Shown here: piece after piece, positions 41,999-49,764 of the stretch
Position numbering within the stretch: the first letter of the stretch is position 1
Layout of the letters: each line of letters begins with the position of its first letter
Assembly (NCBI GenBank): GCA_002423285.1
Contig: DIVF01000006.1
Coordinates: forward strand, 1-64,000
DNA from: Micavibrio sp. UBA6139
GTDB taxonomy: Bacteria; Pseudomonadota; Alphaproteobacteria; Micavibrionales; Micavibrionaceae
Direction of reading: 5' to 3'
Length of the DNA stretch: 64,000 nucleotides
The notes under the pieces: model-generated
The model's input: only the letters and a program-made list of their open reading frames with translations
Databases searched by the model: none
What the model was told of the DNA's origin: nothing
Program-made: the position numbers and the translations under genes

Positions 41999-42715
41999 CT
42001 ATTCACCGTAGATACGCTTAAACCCTTCAGTCACTTTACCAATAAAAGCAGGGTCTTTTTGACGCCAGTATTTGGGGTCCCGCATCATCGAGCGCAGATC
42101 GGTTTCGCTGTCGCCCGTATGGGTTTCGATGCGGGGGGACAGGGCGACATCGTCACCTTTCATCATTCGGTGCAGGGCCATGACGCCTTCGAAGCTGGAG
42201 GAGAGATTACGCAGGACATCAGCGGGCAGGTTTTTGCGGCCATAGGCCAGAAGCTGGCGAGAGACTTCTTGCCAGCGTTCGGGGCCACCGAAGGCTGCCG
42301 ATAGGCGTTCGACTTCGCGGTCGGCCTTGAATTCTTCGGAGAGTTCCAAAATCATTGGCACCAGTTTTTCAGCCGCCAGATCGTAAACGGTTTGCACCTG
42401 ATCGGGGGTGAAGCCGCGTTCGTGCAGGCGGGTGTTGATTTCTGCATCCGGGGTGAAAAGGCCGTGATCGCATTTCACGCAATATTCATCGGCGGAGTCT
42501 GGGACGCCGAGCATACGGTGCAGTTTGGCCTTATCTTCCGGTGATTCCGGCTTGGTCACCATAGTTGAGAGTTTCTTTTCCAGCGCGATATAAGACTGGA
42601 TCAGCGCATCAAGGCGAATTTCGCCGGTTTCCGGGTCCCAGAATTTTTCCGGCAGGGTTTCCGGTTTTGGGGTTGCGGTGGTTTCAATTTCAGGGGTCAA
42701 AAGATTATCCGTCAT
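41999..42715 (-). CDS. Capsid scaffolding-like protein
   Basis: 238 residues from ATG 42715 (MTDNLLTPEIETTATPKPE), with AAGGAAGAC upstream. Acidic and helical, with EKFWDPETGEIRLDALIQSY near the N-terminus and a C-terminal DPKYWRQKDPAFIGKVTEGF segment. This matches scaffolding proteins of T7-like phages. It lies between the portal block and the capsid. It should guide procapsid assembly and then leave the head. Confidence 0.75.
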   Translation of the reverse strand: MTDNLLTPEIETTATPKPETLPEKFWDPETGEIRLDALIQSYIALEKKLSTMVTKPESPEDKAKLHRMLGVPDSADEYCVKCDHGLFTPDAEINTRLHERGFTPDQVQTVYDLAAEKLVPMILELSEEFKADREVERLSAAFGGPERWQEVSRQLLAYGRKNLPADVLRNLSSSFEGVMALHRMMKGDDVALSPRIETHTGDSETDLRSMMRDPKYWRQKDPAFIGKVTEGFKRIYGE

Positions 42716-42749
42716 GATTGTCTTCCTTATAAGAGTTGAAATGTTTTCG

Positions 42750-43034
42750 TTACGCACGCCCGCGATCGACCAGACGCAAGATATTGGCGACCAATGCACG
42801 TTGCCCTTCGGCGTAGCGGAGTTGCTGGTCGCTGGCATCGGGGCCATAGGCACGGGAAAATGTCATGACCTGTAAATGAGCCAGAATTTTCTTTCCGTCA
42901 TCGCTGGAAAAGACACGGGCGAAAAGGCGTTCGACATCTTGCTGGGCCATGGTTTTGGGTTCAGACAACAGATGCGCCGGTGCGCTCACCTGTTTCGGGG
43001 ATTGGTTGAATTTCAGCGAGGGAAAGGGGTTCAT
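42750..43034 (-). CDS. Small phage protein, Bbp19-like
   Basis: 94 residues starting at 43034 after a clear CAGGAGTATCC site, overlapping the portal 3' end by 74 nt. The core (LFARVFSSDDGKKILAHLQ..YAEGQRALVANILRLVDRG) resembles the Bbp19 family found next to portals in podovirus genomes. Its role in the head is unknown. Confidence 0.6.
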   Translation of the reverse strand: MNPFPSLKFNQSPKQVSAPAHLLSEPKTMAQQDVERLFARVFSSDDGKKILAHLQVMTFSRAYGPDASDQQLRYAEGQRALVANILRLVDRGRA

Positions 43035-44550
43035 TGGATACTCCTGTGGTTAAATCATTGAGAATAAGATCGCTGGGAACGCCCAGCGCATCGCCAAGCA
43101 GCCTTGCGGCCTGTGGCAAATTGACGGCCGCTAAGGCTTCGGGGCCCATGGCGCGGACCGATTCAATCCAGAACAAGGTATTTTGCACATTGCGCTGGCC
43201 CTGCGCCCGGGCGAGTGGTGAGCGGTAATCCAGCGTGACAAGGCGACCATCAATATTGACGTTGGGCACTTCACCCCGGCGGCGCAAAATGGCGTAGGCG
43301 CGTTGCACCAGCGGTGTCATCAATTCCGTTTGCAAGCGTCCATAGGTTGCCCCCAGCAGCATCGCCATTTCGGCGGAGCGTTCGAGGACTTCCGTGGCGG
43401 TCATGCGGCGGCTGGTGATCGGGATCAATTTATCGGCCAATAGCGCGTGACGAATGCGGGAGCGTAAATCTTCCAAAACAAGCTGGGAAATATCAAAGCG
43501 CCCCGGCATTTCGAGGGGCTTTAAGCCCTGCGACCCCACCGCCTTTGGAATGATGCTGCCCGGTTTTAATTCAATGTTGGCGGGGTTTAGAACACCATCA
43601 TCATCGGCCTGCCAGATTCCAGTCACGGCGATGGAGGCATTTTTTAAAATCAGTTCCACCACCTTATTCGCGGTTTTAATGTCGGGGAGCGCCTTCATGA
43701 CGGGTGATCGTCCATAGACTTCCCCCGGTGATTTCAACCAGCGGAAGGCAATGACGGGTGAATCCGGTGTGCTGGATTGTTTTAAAACAACCGCATCGCG
43801 GCCCGGTTCGACCAGAAGGGCGGTGAACTGGAACCGTCCCTGATCAGGGACGATGGATTCTAAAACATTCACGCGGTATTGCGGGTCGCGTTCACCCTGA
43901 CGCTGCACAGAATCGGGAAGGATTGCGCGCGGATAACGGGCCTTTAATTGTTCGAGGGTTAAAGACACTTCGCGGAATGACCCGGTCAGGAAACCATCAC
44001 CGCCCTCTTCCAGCACCACTTGATTGAGCGGGATGGCGGTGAATTTCAGGGCGGAGAAAGCGCCGGGTTCGGCTTCTTCGATATAAAGGGCCGCCGTGCC
44101 GCCAACAATCAGATCGAGGAAACATTGATGAATTTCGACGATGAAATTGGAACGGTCGAGATGGGCCTGAATGGTGCGGGCGGCTTTTTCTAAAACGGGT
44201 GCCAGAGATTCAGCCTCAGCCGCGGTTAAATCTGGCCCCGGCTTCAAACCAAACCACTGTGTCCATGGCGGCATGAGGTTCCCGAGCAAGCTGGCCCCCA
44301 ATTGTTCGACCGCATCCAGCGCAGTGCCATCATAAAGACGGTCCATGCGGTTATCACCTTCCCGCACCGATCCACCAAAGCTCTGGCGTTGTGGCAGCGC
44401 GTATTCATAGGCGTCCTGCCACAGGGATTCCCAATGGCTGCGGCGAGTTTTGGCGACATCATAACGGCGGCGCAGTTTTTCGAGCCCGAGTGTTTGCGTC
44501 GCGGCAAGATCATCACTTGCGCGGTTTGAATTTATAGTTTGGATGGTCAT
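42961..44550 (-). CDS. Portal (head-tail connector) protein, T7 gp8 type
   Basis: 529 residues. The N-terminal signature is LEKLRRRYDVAKTRRSHWES, then WQDAYEYALPQRQSF and DRLYDGTALDAVEQLGASLLGNLMPPWTQWF, characteristic of head-to-tail connecting proteins. The middle has YGRSPVMKALPDIKTANKVVEL; the C-terminal part includes SRRMTATEVLERSAEMA. It forms the dodecameric ring for DNA entry and exit. TAGGGGAATAAC precedes the ATG. Confidence 0.9.
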   Translation of the reverse strand: MTIQTINSNRASDDLAATQTLGLEKLRRRYDVAKTRRSHWESLWQDAYEYALPQRQSFGGSVREGDNRMDRLYDGTALDAVEQLGASLLGNLMPPWTQWFGLKPGPDLTAAEAESLAPVLEKAARTIQAHLDRSNFIVEIHQCFLDLIVGGTAALYIEEAEPGAFSALKFTAIPLNQVVLEEGGDGFLTGSFREVSLTLEQLKARYPRAILPDSVQRQGERDPQYRVNVLESIVPDQGRFQFTALLVEPGRDAVVLKQSSTPDSPVIAFRWLKSPGEVYGRSPVMKALPDIKTANKVVELILKNASIAVTGIWQADDDGVLNPANIELKPGSIIPKAVGSQGLKPLEMPGRFDISQLVLEDLRSRIRHALLADKLIPITSRRMTATEVLERSAEMAMLLGATYGRLQTELMTPLVQRAYAILRRRGEVPNVNIDGRLVTLDYRSPLARAQGQRNVQNTLFWIESVRAMGPEALAAVNLPQAARLLGDALGVPSDLILNDLTTGVSNEPLSLAEIQPIPETGERTGASVV

Positions 44551-44551
44551 G

Positions 44552-44818
44552 TTATTCCCCTAAAAGTGTCTTGCGCGGCTGTGTACTGGTTTGCGACAAA
44601 ACACCGCGAAACCCGGTCAGAACGGTGGATAGCACACCGCGGCTGCGTTCCAGTAAGTTGGCATTGCGGCGGGCGGCGGTTTCTTCGTTATTCGGAACAG
44701 CTTCATTGCCCGTATCTGTCTGTCCGGTTGGCACACTCGGTGTGGTCAGCGCGGTGTAATAGACCGGTACATATTGTGTTTGGGCCGGCACTTTGGGATG
44801 AGAGGCAAGGCTTCCCAT
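44552..44818 (-). CDS. Small phage-cluster protein, unknown
   Basis: 88 residues with an excellent AAAGGAGAACG site: MGSLASHPKVPAQTQYVPVY, a Thr/Pro/Gly-rich linker, then a helical Arg-rich stretch (NEETAARRNANLLERSRGVL) and a GFRGVLSQ..RKTLLGE tail. It lies 1 nt upstream of the portal gene. Unknown role, perhaps a head accessory protein. Confidence 0.6.
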   Translation of the reverse strand: MGSLASHPKVPAQTQYVPVYYTALTTPSVPTGQTDTGNEAVPNNEETAARRNANLLERSRGVLSTVLTGFRGVLSQTSTQPRKTLLGE

Positions 44819-44858
44819 TTTCGTTCTCCTTTTTATAACAATGTCTTTTTAAGAATAA

Positions 44859-45272
44859 TTAGGCGACAAGGCGGCGATAAAGCTGCCACGGGGTCATGAC
44901 AAACCCGTCATGAAGCCCAAGGACGCGCTTCACCGCCTCAACGCAGGTGAAAAAGCCAACAGGAGCCGCGCGGCGGCGGGTGCGGCATACAGGGGCCGCA
45001 ACAACCTTTTGACCGCGATCCGCCAGCCATTGCGGCAGATCGAAATCAGCAGGAACATGATGGACTTTTACTTCCGTGTGATTCGCCAGCGGATCAATCG
45101 AAACCCAGTGACGACCATCATTCATCAAAACGAAACAATGACGGAAACCTGGTTTCAAGAAGCGCAACCACGGCAAATCTGTTTCACCGGAAAAAACCAC
45201 CCAGGCATTTTGCCCAGCATTCATGGCATAGCCGAGTTTCGATTTCAGGATGGAAGCGTTACGTTTTGTCAT
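44859..45272 (-). CDS. Possible permuted papain-fold (NlpC/P60-like) protein
   Basis: 137 residues. A His in PGFRHCFVLMNDGRHW (His 45) precedes a Cys in VGFFTCVEAVKRVLGL (Cys 110), and the end reads TPWQLYRRLVA. The order His-then-Cys, with the Cys at the start of a helix, matches circularly permuted papain-like proteins (LRAT/YaeF-like). This could be a peptidase, amidase or acyltransferase; activity is not proven. The AGGAAATCAG site supports the start. Confidence 0.5.
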   Translation of the reverse strand: MTKRNASILKSKLGYAMNAGQNAWVVFSGETDLPWLRFLKPGFRHCFVLMNDGRHWVSIDPLANHTEVKVHHVPADFDLPQWLADRGQKVVAAPVCRTRRRAAPVGFFTCVEAVKRVLGLHDGFVMTPWQLYRRLVA

Positions 45273-45305
45273 GATCTGATTTCCTATAAGATTAAGAGTG
45301 AATTT

Positions 45306-45749
45306 TTATTCGGCGGCTTCGCGATACATATCCATCGACACGACATTGCGGTCGATGAACCATGCGGAAAACGCACCTTGGGGACGGATGATTTTCTTTT
45401 CTTCCAGCGCGGGGCTTAACACCTCCATCGCGTCCACCCACAGGCGGTAGCCGCGAATCTCCTGCGCCCGGCGCGGATCGGGGGGCAACATGCGGCGGCC
45501 GTAATGACGCAGGACCAAAAGGTGATCCATGGTCAATTTGCGCTGGCGGTAGAGCCGGTCGAGGGTTTGCAAAATATCAATCGGTTCACACGGGCGGGGC
45601 AATAAGCCCGAACCGGCTGCGAATCGGGCACCGTCAATGCGGGCCTGTTGGGCCTGGATAAACCAGAACCACGCCTGTTCCGCGCTGTCGAACGGGGTTT
45701 GGGGGCTGTTTGTCTGGTGTTTCGGGGTGTGGCGGGGATCTTTGGCCAT
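45306..45749 (-). CDS. First gene of the phage-like cluster, unknown
   Basis: 147 residues: a basic, polar N-terminus (MAKDPRHTPKHQTNSPQTPF), then AWFWFIQAQQARIDGARFAAG and the helical core RLYRQRKLTMDHLLVLRHYGRRM. The ATG is preceded by AAGG. Its 5' end lies 31 nt from the nearer LexA-type box, so it is the first SOS-controlled gene if those boxes work. No signal peptide. Family not recognised. Confidence 0.65.
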   Translation of the reverse strand: MAKDPRHTPKHQTNSPQTPFDSAEQAWFWFIQAQQARIDGARFAAGSGLLPRPCEPIDILQTLDRLYRQRKLTMDHLLVLRHYGRRMLPPDPRRAQEIRGYRLWVDAMEVLSPALEEKKIIRPQGAFSAWFIDRNVVSMDMYREAAE

Positions 45750-45779
45750 TGGCTTTACCTTATCTCCAAGCTCTGCTAT

Positions 45780-45827
45780 GTTCTTTTTATGTTCTTTGGT
45801 GAGAACGCAAATGTTCCCTTTGTGTTC
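45780..45827. promoter_or_regulatory. Two LexA-type SOS boxes, GTTC-N7-GTTC
   Basis: GTTC-TTTTTAT-GTTC (45780-45794) and GTTC-CCTTTGT-GTTC (45813-45827) are exact matches to the direct-repeat SOS box of alphaproteobacteria, 33 bp apart (about three helical turns). Other GTTC/GAAC tetramers lie between (GTTCT-N6-AGAAC at 45791; GAAC-N6-GTTC at 45803). They sit 31-78 bp upstream of the first cluster gene, where its promoter must be, and 92-139 bp upstream of the divergent regulator gene. Confidence 0.75.
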
Positions 45828-45864
45828 TCATTCTTGCCTGAAGGTTTCCACCCTGTCAACATAA

Positions 45865-45886
45865 AAATAGGATTAGTTTCCTATTT
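45865..45886. promoter_or_regulatory. Palindromic operator before the HTH/S24-like regulator
   Basis: AAATAGGA-N6-TCCTATTT is a perfect 8-bp inverted repeat in the divergent region, 33 bp before the regulator start codon. A further TCCTAT half site is just before the ATG. Size and symmetry fit a dimeric HTH repressor site, probably autoregulatory. Confidence 0.6.
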
Positions 45887-45918
45887 ACCTTCGCGCGCCA
45901 TAATGGGACTGTTATCCT

Positions 45919-46527
45919 ATGTTTACACATGAAGACATCTGGCGGGCGATTGACCGCCTTGCGGAAGACAAAGGGTTCTCCGCCTCTGGCCTTGCTCGGC
46001 AAGCCGGGTTAGACCCCACAGCGTTCAACCGCAGCAAACGCACCAGCCCCAACGGCAAACCACGCTGGCCATCGACCGAAAGTCTGGCAAAGATTCTGTC
46101 CATCACATCCTGCACCACGGAAGAATTCCTGTTGATCATGGGACAGGACACGCCTCTCAAGACACGCAAGATTCCGATGCTGGCCTATACGGCTGTGCGC
46201 ACCGGGCGGATCAAGGCCGATAATGCCGATACTTTCACCATCGCCATCAATGCCGGGCAGCAAGCCTTTGCCCTGACGATCGAGGATGAAAAGCTGCGCC
46301 CGCTCTACCGCATGGGCAGTATTCTGGTCGCCGATACCGGGGCCAAGATTTCCAGCGATGACCGCGTTTTATTGTTTTCTAAGAAGGACGGATTAAAGGG
46401 CGGCATTATGCAGACCACGCAAAAGCGCACCGTCTCCATCTTGCTGCCGGATCAGGATTTCCGCGAAATGTCCTTCCCCGAAAATGAAATCGAATGGATC
46501 GCCCGCATCCTGTGGGCCAGTCAGTAG
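45919..46527 (+). CDS. HTH/S24-like transcriptional regulator without autocleavage serine
   Basis: 202 residues. Residues 1-70 hold an HTH (FSASGLARQAGLDPTAFNRSK) followed by STESLAKILSITSCTTEEFL. The C-terminal half fits the LexA/cI S24 fold (FALTIEDEKLRPLYRMGSILVAD), but at the usual G-D-S-M site it has D123-E124-K125 in place of the catalytic Ser, so self-cleavage is unlikely. It is divergent from the particle cluster and probably represses it through the palindromic site. Relatives also occur as ordinary chromosomal regulators. The kinase gene follows 4 nt after the stop. Confidence 0.75.
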   Translation: MFTHEDIWRAIDRLAEDKGFSASGLARQAGLDPTAFNRSKRTSPNGKPRWPSTESLAKILSITSCTTEEFLLIMGQDTPLKTRKIPMLAYTAVRTGRIKADNADTFTIAINAGQQAFALTIEDEKLRPLYRMGSILVADTGAKISSDDRVLLFSKKDGLKGGIMQTTQKRTVSILLPDQDFREMSFPENEIEWIARILWASQ

Positions 46528-46531
46528 CATC

Positions 46532-47548
46532 ATGACCCAGGCCCGCAACAACAATTCCCTCCATAATAATGCCTCCGTGATTTGCATCGGCGTCGCCAAT
46601 GTGGACATCGTCGCCCATATTGATACGGGGTTCCTGCTGCGCCACCGCGTTGATAAGGGCACATCGACATTGATGCGCAGCGAAGATTTAATGCCCATCA
46701 TCAAAGATTTAAAAAACGCCCTAACCATTCCCGGTGGGTGCGCCGCCAATACGGCGTGCGGGATCGCAACAGAAGGTGTTGCGACGCAATTTTCCGGCAT
46801 GATCCATGATGACGAATATGGACAGATTTTTCAGGACGGGTTTAAGCCCTATGGCGTGTCTTTTACCCCCGGATATCACCCGGAAAGGCATACTGCGCTG
46901 TGTCTAACGCTCGTGACCCAGGATAAAGAACGAAGCTTCGTCTTTTCCCCCAGCGCCGCCAGTTGGGGCCTGTCAGAGGACAACCTGCCCGCGCGTGATG
47001 AATCCCGCCCGTTGATCGTTTACACAGAATCAAATCTGTTCCGCATGACAGCCGGCACAACCCATCAAAGCATGGTCCATGCAGTAATTGAAAAATACCG
47101 CGGGCCCGATGTTCAAATCATCCTGAACCTGATTGATACCGAAATCACCAGCCATCACCGCAAAACCATTTTGGATATGATCGCCAATCGTTCCTTTGCC
47201 TATATCATTTCCAACCAAGATGAATTGATGGCCCTGTTTTCGGTGAAAACATTAGATGATGCCCTCGCCGCCGCCCAGAAAAGCGGCCAGAAATTTATCA
47301 CCACGCTGGGCCGCGACGGGGCCTATATCGTCGATGAACACCGTGCCGACCATATCGCCGGAACCGGGATCGCCATGGAAGATATCGTTGATACCGTTGG
47401 TGCGGGGGATCAATTTTCCGCAGGCTTCGTTGCCGCCCTTGCCAAGGGGATGGATATTGATGCCGCCTGCCTGAACGGAACCAAACACGCGATCCGCATT
47501 CTAGGGCTGGCCGGGGCCAGACCATTGATCATACAAAAAGCTGCTTAA
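46532..47548 (+). CDS. PfkB-family sugar/nucleoside kinase
   Basis: 338 residues from ATG 46532. PfkB motifs are present: the N-terminal GVANVDIVAHIDTGF, the substrate-binding IPGGCAANTACGIA, the ATP/anion-hole signature DTVGAGDQFSAGFVAALAKG and TTLGRDGAYIV. Adenosine kinase-like members of this family share the GGSAxNT pattern, so a nucleoside or sugar substrate is likely. It is followed by pyrE and nadK in the same direction, suggesting a nucleotide-related operon. Confidence 0.85.
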   Translation: MTQARNNNSLHNNASVICIGVANVDIVAHIDTGFLLRHRVDKGTSTLMRSEDLMPIIKDLKNALTIPGGCAANTACGIATEGVATQFSGMIHDDEYGQIFQDGFKPYGVSFTPGYHPERHTALCLTLVTQDKERSFVFSPSAASWGLSEDNLPARDESRPLIVYTESNLFRMTAGTTHQSMVHAVIEKYRGPDVQIILNLIDTEITSHHRKTILDMIANRSFAYIISNQDELMALFSVKTLDDALAAAQKSGQKFITTLGRDGAYIVDEHRADHIAGTGIAMEDIVDTVGAGDQFSAGFVAALAKGMDIDAACLNGTKHAIRILGLAGARPLIIQKAA

Positions 47549-47566
47549 ACGACAGGAACCAAGACG

Positions 47567-48253
47567 ATGACTCTCGACCTTACCCAGATTGCAAAAACAT
47601 CCGCACAGATTTTGCTGGAAACAAAAAGCGTCCTGTTCAATGCGCGCGAACCCTTCATCTTTACCTCAGGCCGCGCCAGCCCGGTCTATACCGATTGCCG
47701 CCGCTTGATCGCATTTCCTGAAGAACGCGGCATCCTGATGGATTTTGGTGCCGCAATCCTGCGCACCAAGGCCGAAGGCGTTGATATGGTCGCAGGCGGT
47801 GAAACTGCAGGCATTCCTTACGCCGCTTTTATCGCCGAACGCTTGAATAAACCGATGCTCTATGTTCGTAAAAAACCAAAGGGATTTGGCCGCATGGCCC
47901 AGATCGAAGGGGTCATGGACGAACCGGGAAAACGCGTTGTTCTGGTTGAGGACATGCAAACAGACGGTGCCAGCAAAAAAGTCTTTATTGATGCTCTGCG
48001 CGAGGCCGGGGCCATTGTTGAGCATTCCTTTGTCATCTTCCATTACGGCATCTTCCCCGCCAGCGCCGAAAACATGAAAGCCGCAGGTGTAACGCTGCAC
48101 GCCCTCACCACCTTCTGGGATGTTCTGGCCGTGGCCCGCGAAAAGAATTATTTCGACCGCCAGACCTTGGATGAAGTTGAAAAATTCCTGCACGAACCCG
48201 ATAGCTGGTCCGCCGCCCACGGCGGAAATATCAAGGAAGGGATTTCCTACTAA
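47567..48253 (+). CDS. pyrE: Orotate phosphoribosyltransferase
   Basis: 228 residues. Family motifs are FIFTSGRASPVYTDCRRLI, MVAGGETAGIPYAAFIAERL with YVRKKPKGFGRMAQIEG, and the PRPP loop RVVLVEDMQTDGASKK. It converts orotate plus PRPP to OMP in pyrimidine synthesis. Its stop codon shares a base with the nadK start (47567-48253 then 48253). Confidence 0.94.
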   Translation: MTLDLTQIAKTSAQILLETKSVLFNAREPFIFTSGRASPVYTDCRRLIAFPEERGILMDFGAAILRTKAEGVDMVAGGETAGIPYAAFIAERLNKPMLYVRKKPKGFGRMAQIEGVMDEPGKRVVLVEDMQTDGASKKVFIDALREAGAIVEHSFVIFHYGIFPASAENMKAAGVTLHALTTFWDVLAVAREKNYFDRQTLDEVEKFLHEPDSWSAAHGGNIKEGISY

Positions 48254-49011
48254 TGAAAATTCATTTCACCGCGAATGATACCGTTGAGGCCCAAATGGCC
48301 TTAACAGAACTGACCGCGCTTTACGGTCAGGCCACAGGCAAAGACTGCGATACCGTGGTGGTTCTGGGTGGCGATGGGACGCTGCTTGAAAACATCCACC
48401 GCGTTATGCATTGGAATAAACCAATCTATGGCATGAACCGTGGCTCCGTCGGGTTCCTCCTTAACCCCTACCGCGCCGAAAACCTGATCGACCGCATGCG
48501 CAACGCACAAAGCGTCACCCTCTATCCCCTGCACATGACCGCCAAAGGCCGCGACGGCAAAATCACCGAAGCCCTCGCCTTCAACGAAGTTTCCCTGCTG
48601 CGCCAATCCCGCCAAGCGTCCAAAATCGGCATCGCGATTGATGGTGTCGAACGCCTGCCCGAGCTGGTCTGTGATGGTATTCTTGTTGCCACCCCCGCAG
48701 GCAGCACCGCTTATAACTTATCGGCCCACGGCCCCATCATTCCGCTCAGCGCCAACGTCCTGGCCCTGACCCCCATCTCCGCCTTCCGTCCCCGCCGCTG
48801 GCGCGGCGCACTCCTCCCCGCTCAAGCCACCATCCGCTTCGAAATTCTAGAAGCCGATAAACGCCCGGTCAGCGCCACGGCGGATTACACCGAAGTCCGC
48901 GACGTCATCCAAGTCGATATCGCCCAAGATAGCAGCACCGGATTCACCCTGCTCTATGATCCGGACTACAATCTTGAAGAACGCATTTTGATGGAACAAT
49001 TTATGCCGTAA
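48253..49011 (+). CDS. nadK: NAD kinase
   Basis: 252 residues. The GGDGT motif is at 39-43 (VVLGGDGTLLENIH), followed by GMNRGSVGFLLN, NEVSLLRQ and DGILVATPAGSTAYNLSAHGPI. It phosphorylates NAD to NADP in the cytoplasm. Translationally coupled to pyrE. Palindromic terminators follow. Confidence 0.95.
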   Translation: MKIHFTANDTVEAQMALTELTALYGQATGKDCDTVVVLGGDGTLLENIHRVMHWNKPIYGMNRGSVGFLLNPYRAENLIDRMRNAQSVTLYPLHMTAKGRDGKITEALAFNEVSLLRQSRQASKIGIAIDGVERLPELVCDGILVATPAGSTAYNLSAHGPIIPLSANVLALTPISAFRPRRWRGALLPAQATIRFEILEADKRPVSATADYTEVRDVIQVDIAQDSSTGFTLLYDPDYNLEERILMEQFMP

Positions 49012-49020
49012 GGATAAAGA

Positions 49021-49044
49021 TAAAGGGGGCGATTGCCCCCTTTA
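49021..49044. terminator. Palindromic terminator, copy 6
   Basis: TAAAGGGGGC/GCCCCCTTTA with loop GATT, 10 nt after the nadK stop. Confidence 0.8.
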
Positions 49045-49071
49045 GAACCCCGATCTTTTAATATCGTGGGG

Positions 49072-49096
49072 TCCAAGGGGACAATGTCCCCTTGGA
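49072..49096. terminator. Palindromic terminator, copy 7 (variant G4/C4)
   Basis: TCCAAGGGGAC/GTCCCCTTGGA with loop AAT, just before the convergent glycosylase stop. A T-rich stretch follows on the plus side (ACTTTTC). Confidence 0.75.
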
Positions 49097-49107
49097 TACT
49101 TTTCATC

Positions 49108-49755
49108 TCACTTTTTCTTCGCTTCTTTTTTCTTCAAATTATCCTGCCCTTTTAAATACCACAGCAGCAATGATGCCGCTGTCCTGCGCGGGGCGAAGCG
49201 TTTGCCCTCGACCATGACGCGGTCTGCGTCGGGGCGTTCGGGGAGGTTTAGATAGAGTTGTAGGCCGCCTTGGATGCCGAGGTCTTTGGGAGCCCAGATA
49301 TCGGGGCGGGCGAGGGAGAACATCAGGTACATTTCCGCACTCCACGTACCGAAGCCTTTGAGAGCCGTGATGGCGGTATAGACCTCTTCATCGGGGAGCG
49401 TATCGAGGGCATGGGGATCGAAATCACCGGCGGTGATGGCTTCGCACAGGCCGCGAATGTAATTGGCCTTTTGCTGGCTGAGACCGGGGGCGCGGAGTTC
49501 TTCATTGGTAAGTTTCAGGATGCGTTTTGGTTCGACCTTTTTGACCGCAGCGGCGAATTTTTCATTCACGGTGCGTGCGGCGGCGGTGGAGAGTTGCTGG
49601 CCGATAACGATGCGGACCAGTGATTCAAAACCGGGGCCGGAATACCCCCATAGTAAATCTTCCGGCTTCGCGTTCAATTTTTTAAACACCCGGTCGTTAT
49701 CCAACAGATATTGCAGATCAGCGCGGATGGCGGGGACTTCGTGCAGATATTGCAT
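49108..49755 (-). CDS. DNA-3-methyladenine glycosylase II (AlkA-like)
   Basis: 215 residues of the HhH-GPD superfamily: LVRIVIGQQLSTAAARTVNEKFAAAV, the helix-hairpin-helix LPDEEVYTAITALKGFGTWSAEMYLMF with the catalytic-type Asp later in LARPDIWAPKDLG, and a Lys-rich tail. It removes alkylated bases in base-excision repair. No LexA box was seen in front. It follows purC by 9 nt and may be read from its promoter. Confidence 0.88.
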   Translation of the reverse strand: MQYLHEVPAIRADLQYLLDNDRVFKKLNAKPEDLLWGYSGPGFESLVRIVIGQQLSTAAARTVNEKFAAAVKKVEPKRILKLTNEELRAPGLSQQKANYIRGLCEAITAGDFDPHALDTLPDEEVYTAITALKGFGTWSAEMYLMFSLARPDIWAPKDLGIQGGLQLYLNLPERPDADRVMVEGKRFAPRRTAASLLLWYLKGQDNLKKKEAKKK

Positions 49756-49764
49756 TTCCGTCCC

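Larger units (their letters stand above)
30934..45749 (-). mobile_element. T7/podovirus-like particle cluster, domesticated prophage or GTA candidate
   Basis: A ~15-kb block on one strand encodes, in transcription order: two or three small head/accessory proteins, portal, a Bbp19-like protein, scaffold, capsid, decoration-like protein, tubular tail A and B, an internal-type protein, RlpA, tail fibre, a small terminase candidate, large terminase, a membrane coiled-coil protein, SleB endolysin and a 3-TM holin. All genes look intact, with good ribosome sites and tight spacing. No integrase, excisionase, RNA or DNA polymerase, primase, helicase or attachment repeat is visible, and no tRNA flanks it. 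Base use looks like the host's. Only one gene (PilZ) is on the other strand. Confidence 0.85.

Noticed and set aside
30468..46531. Prophage attachment sites or a tRNA target flanking the cluster
   Set aside because: No tRNA, no integrase and no clear direct repeat was found at the two borders by eye.
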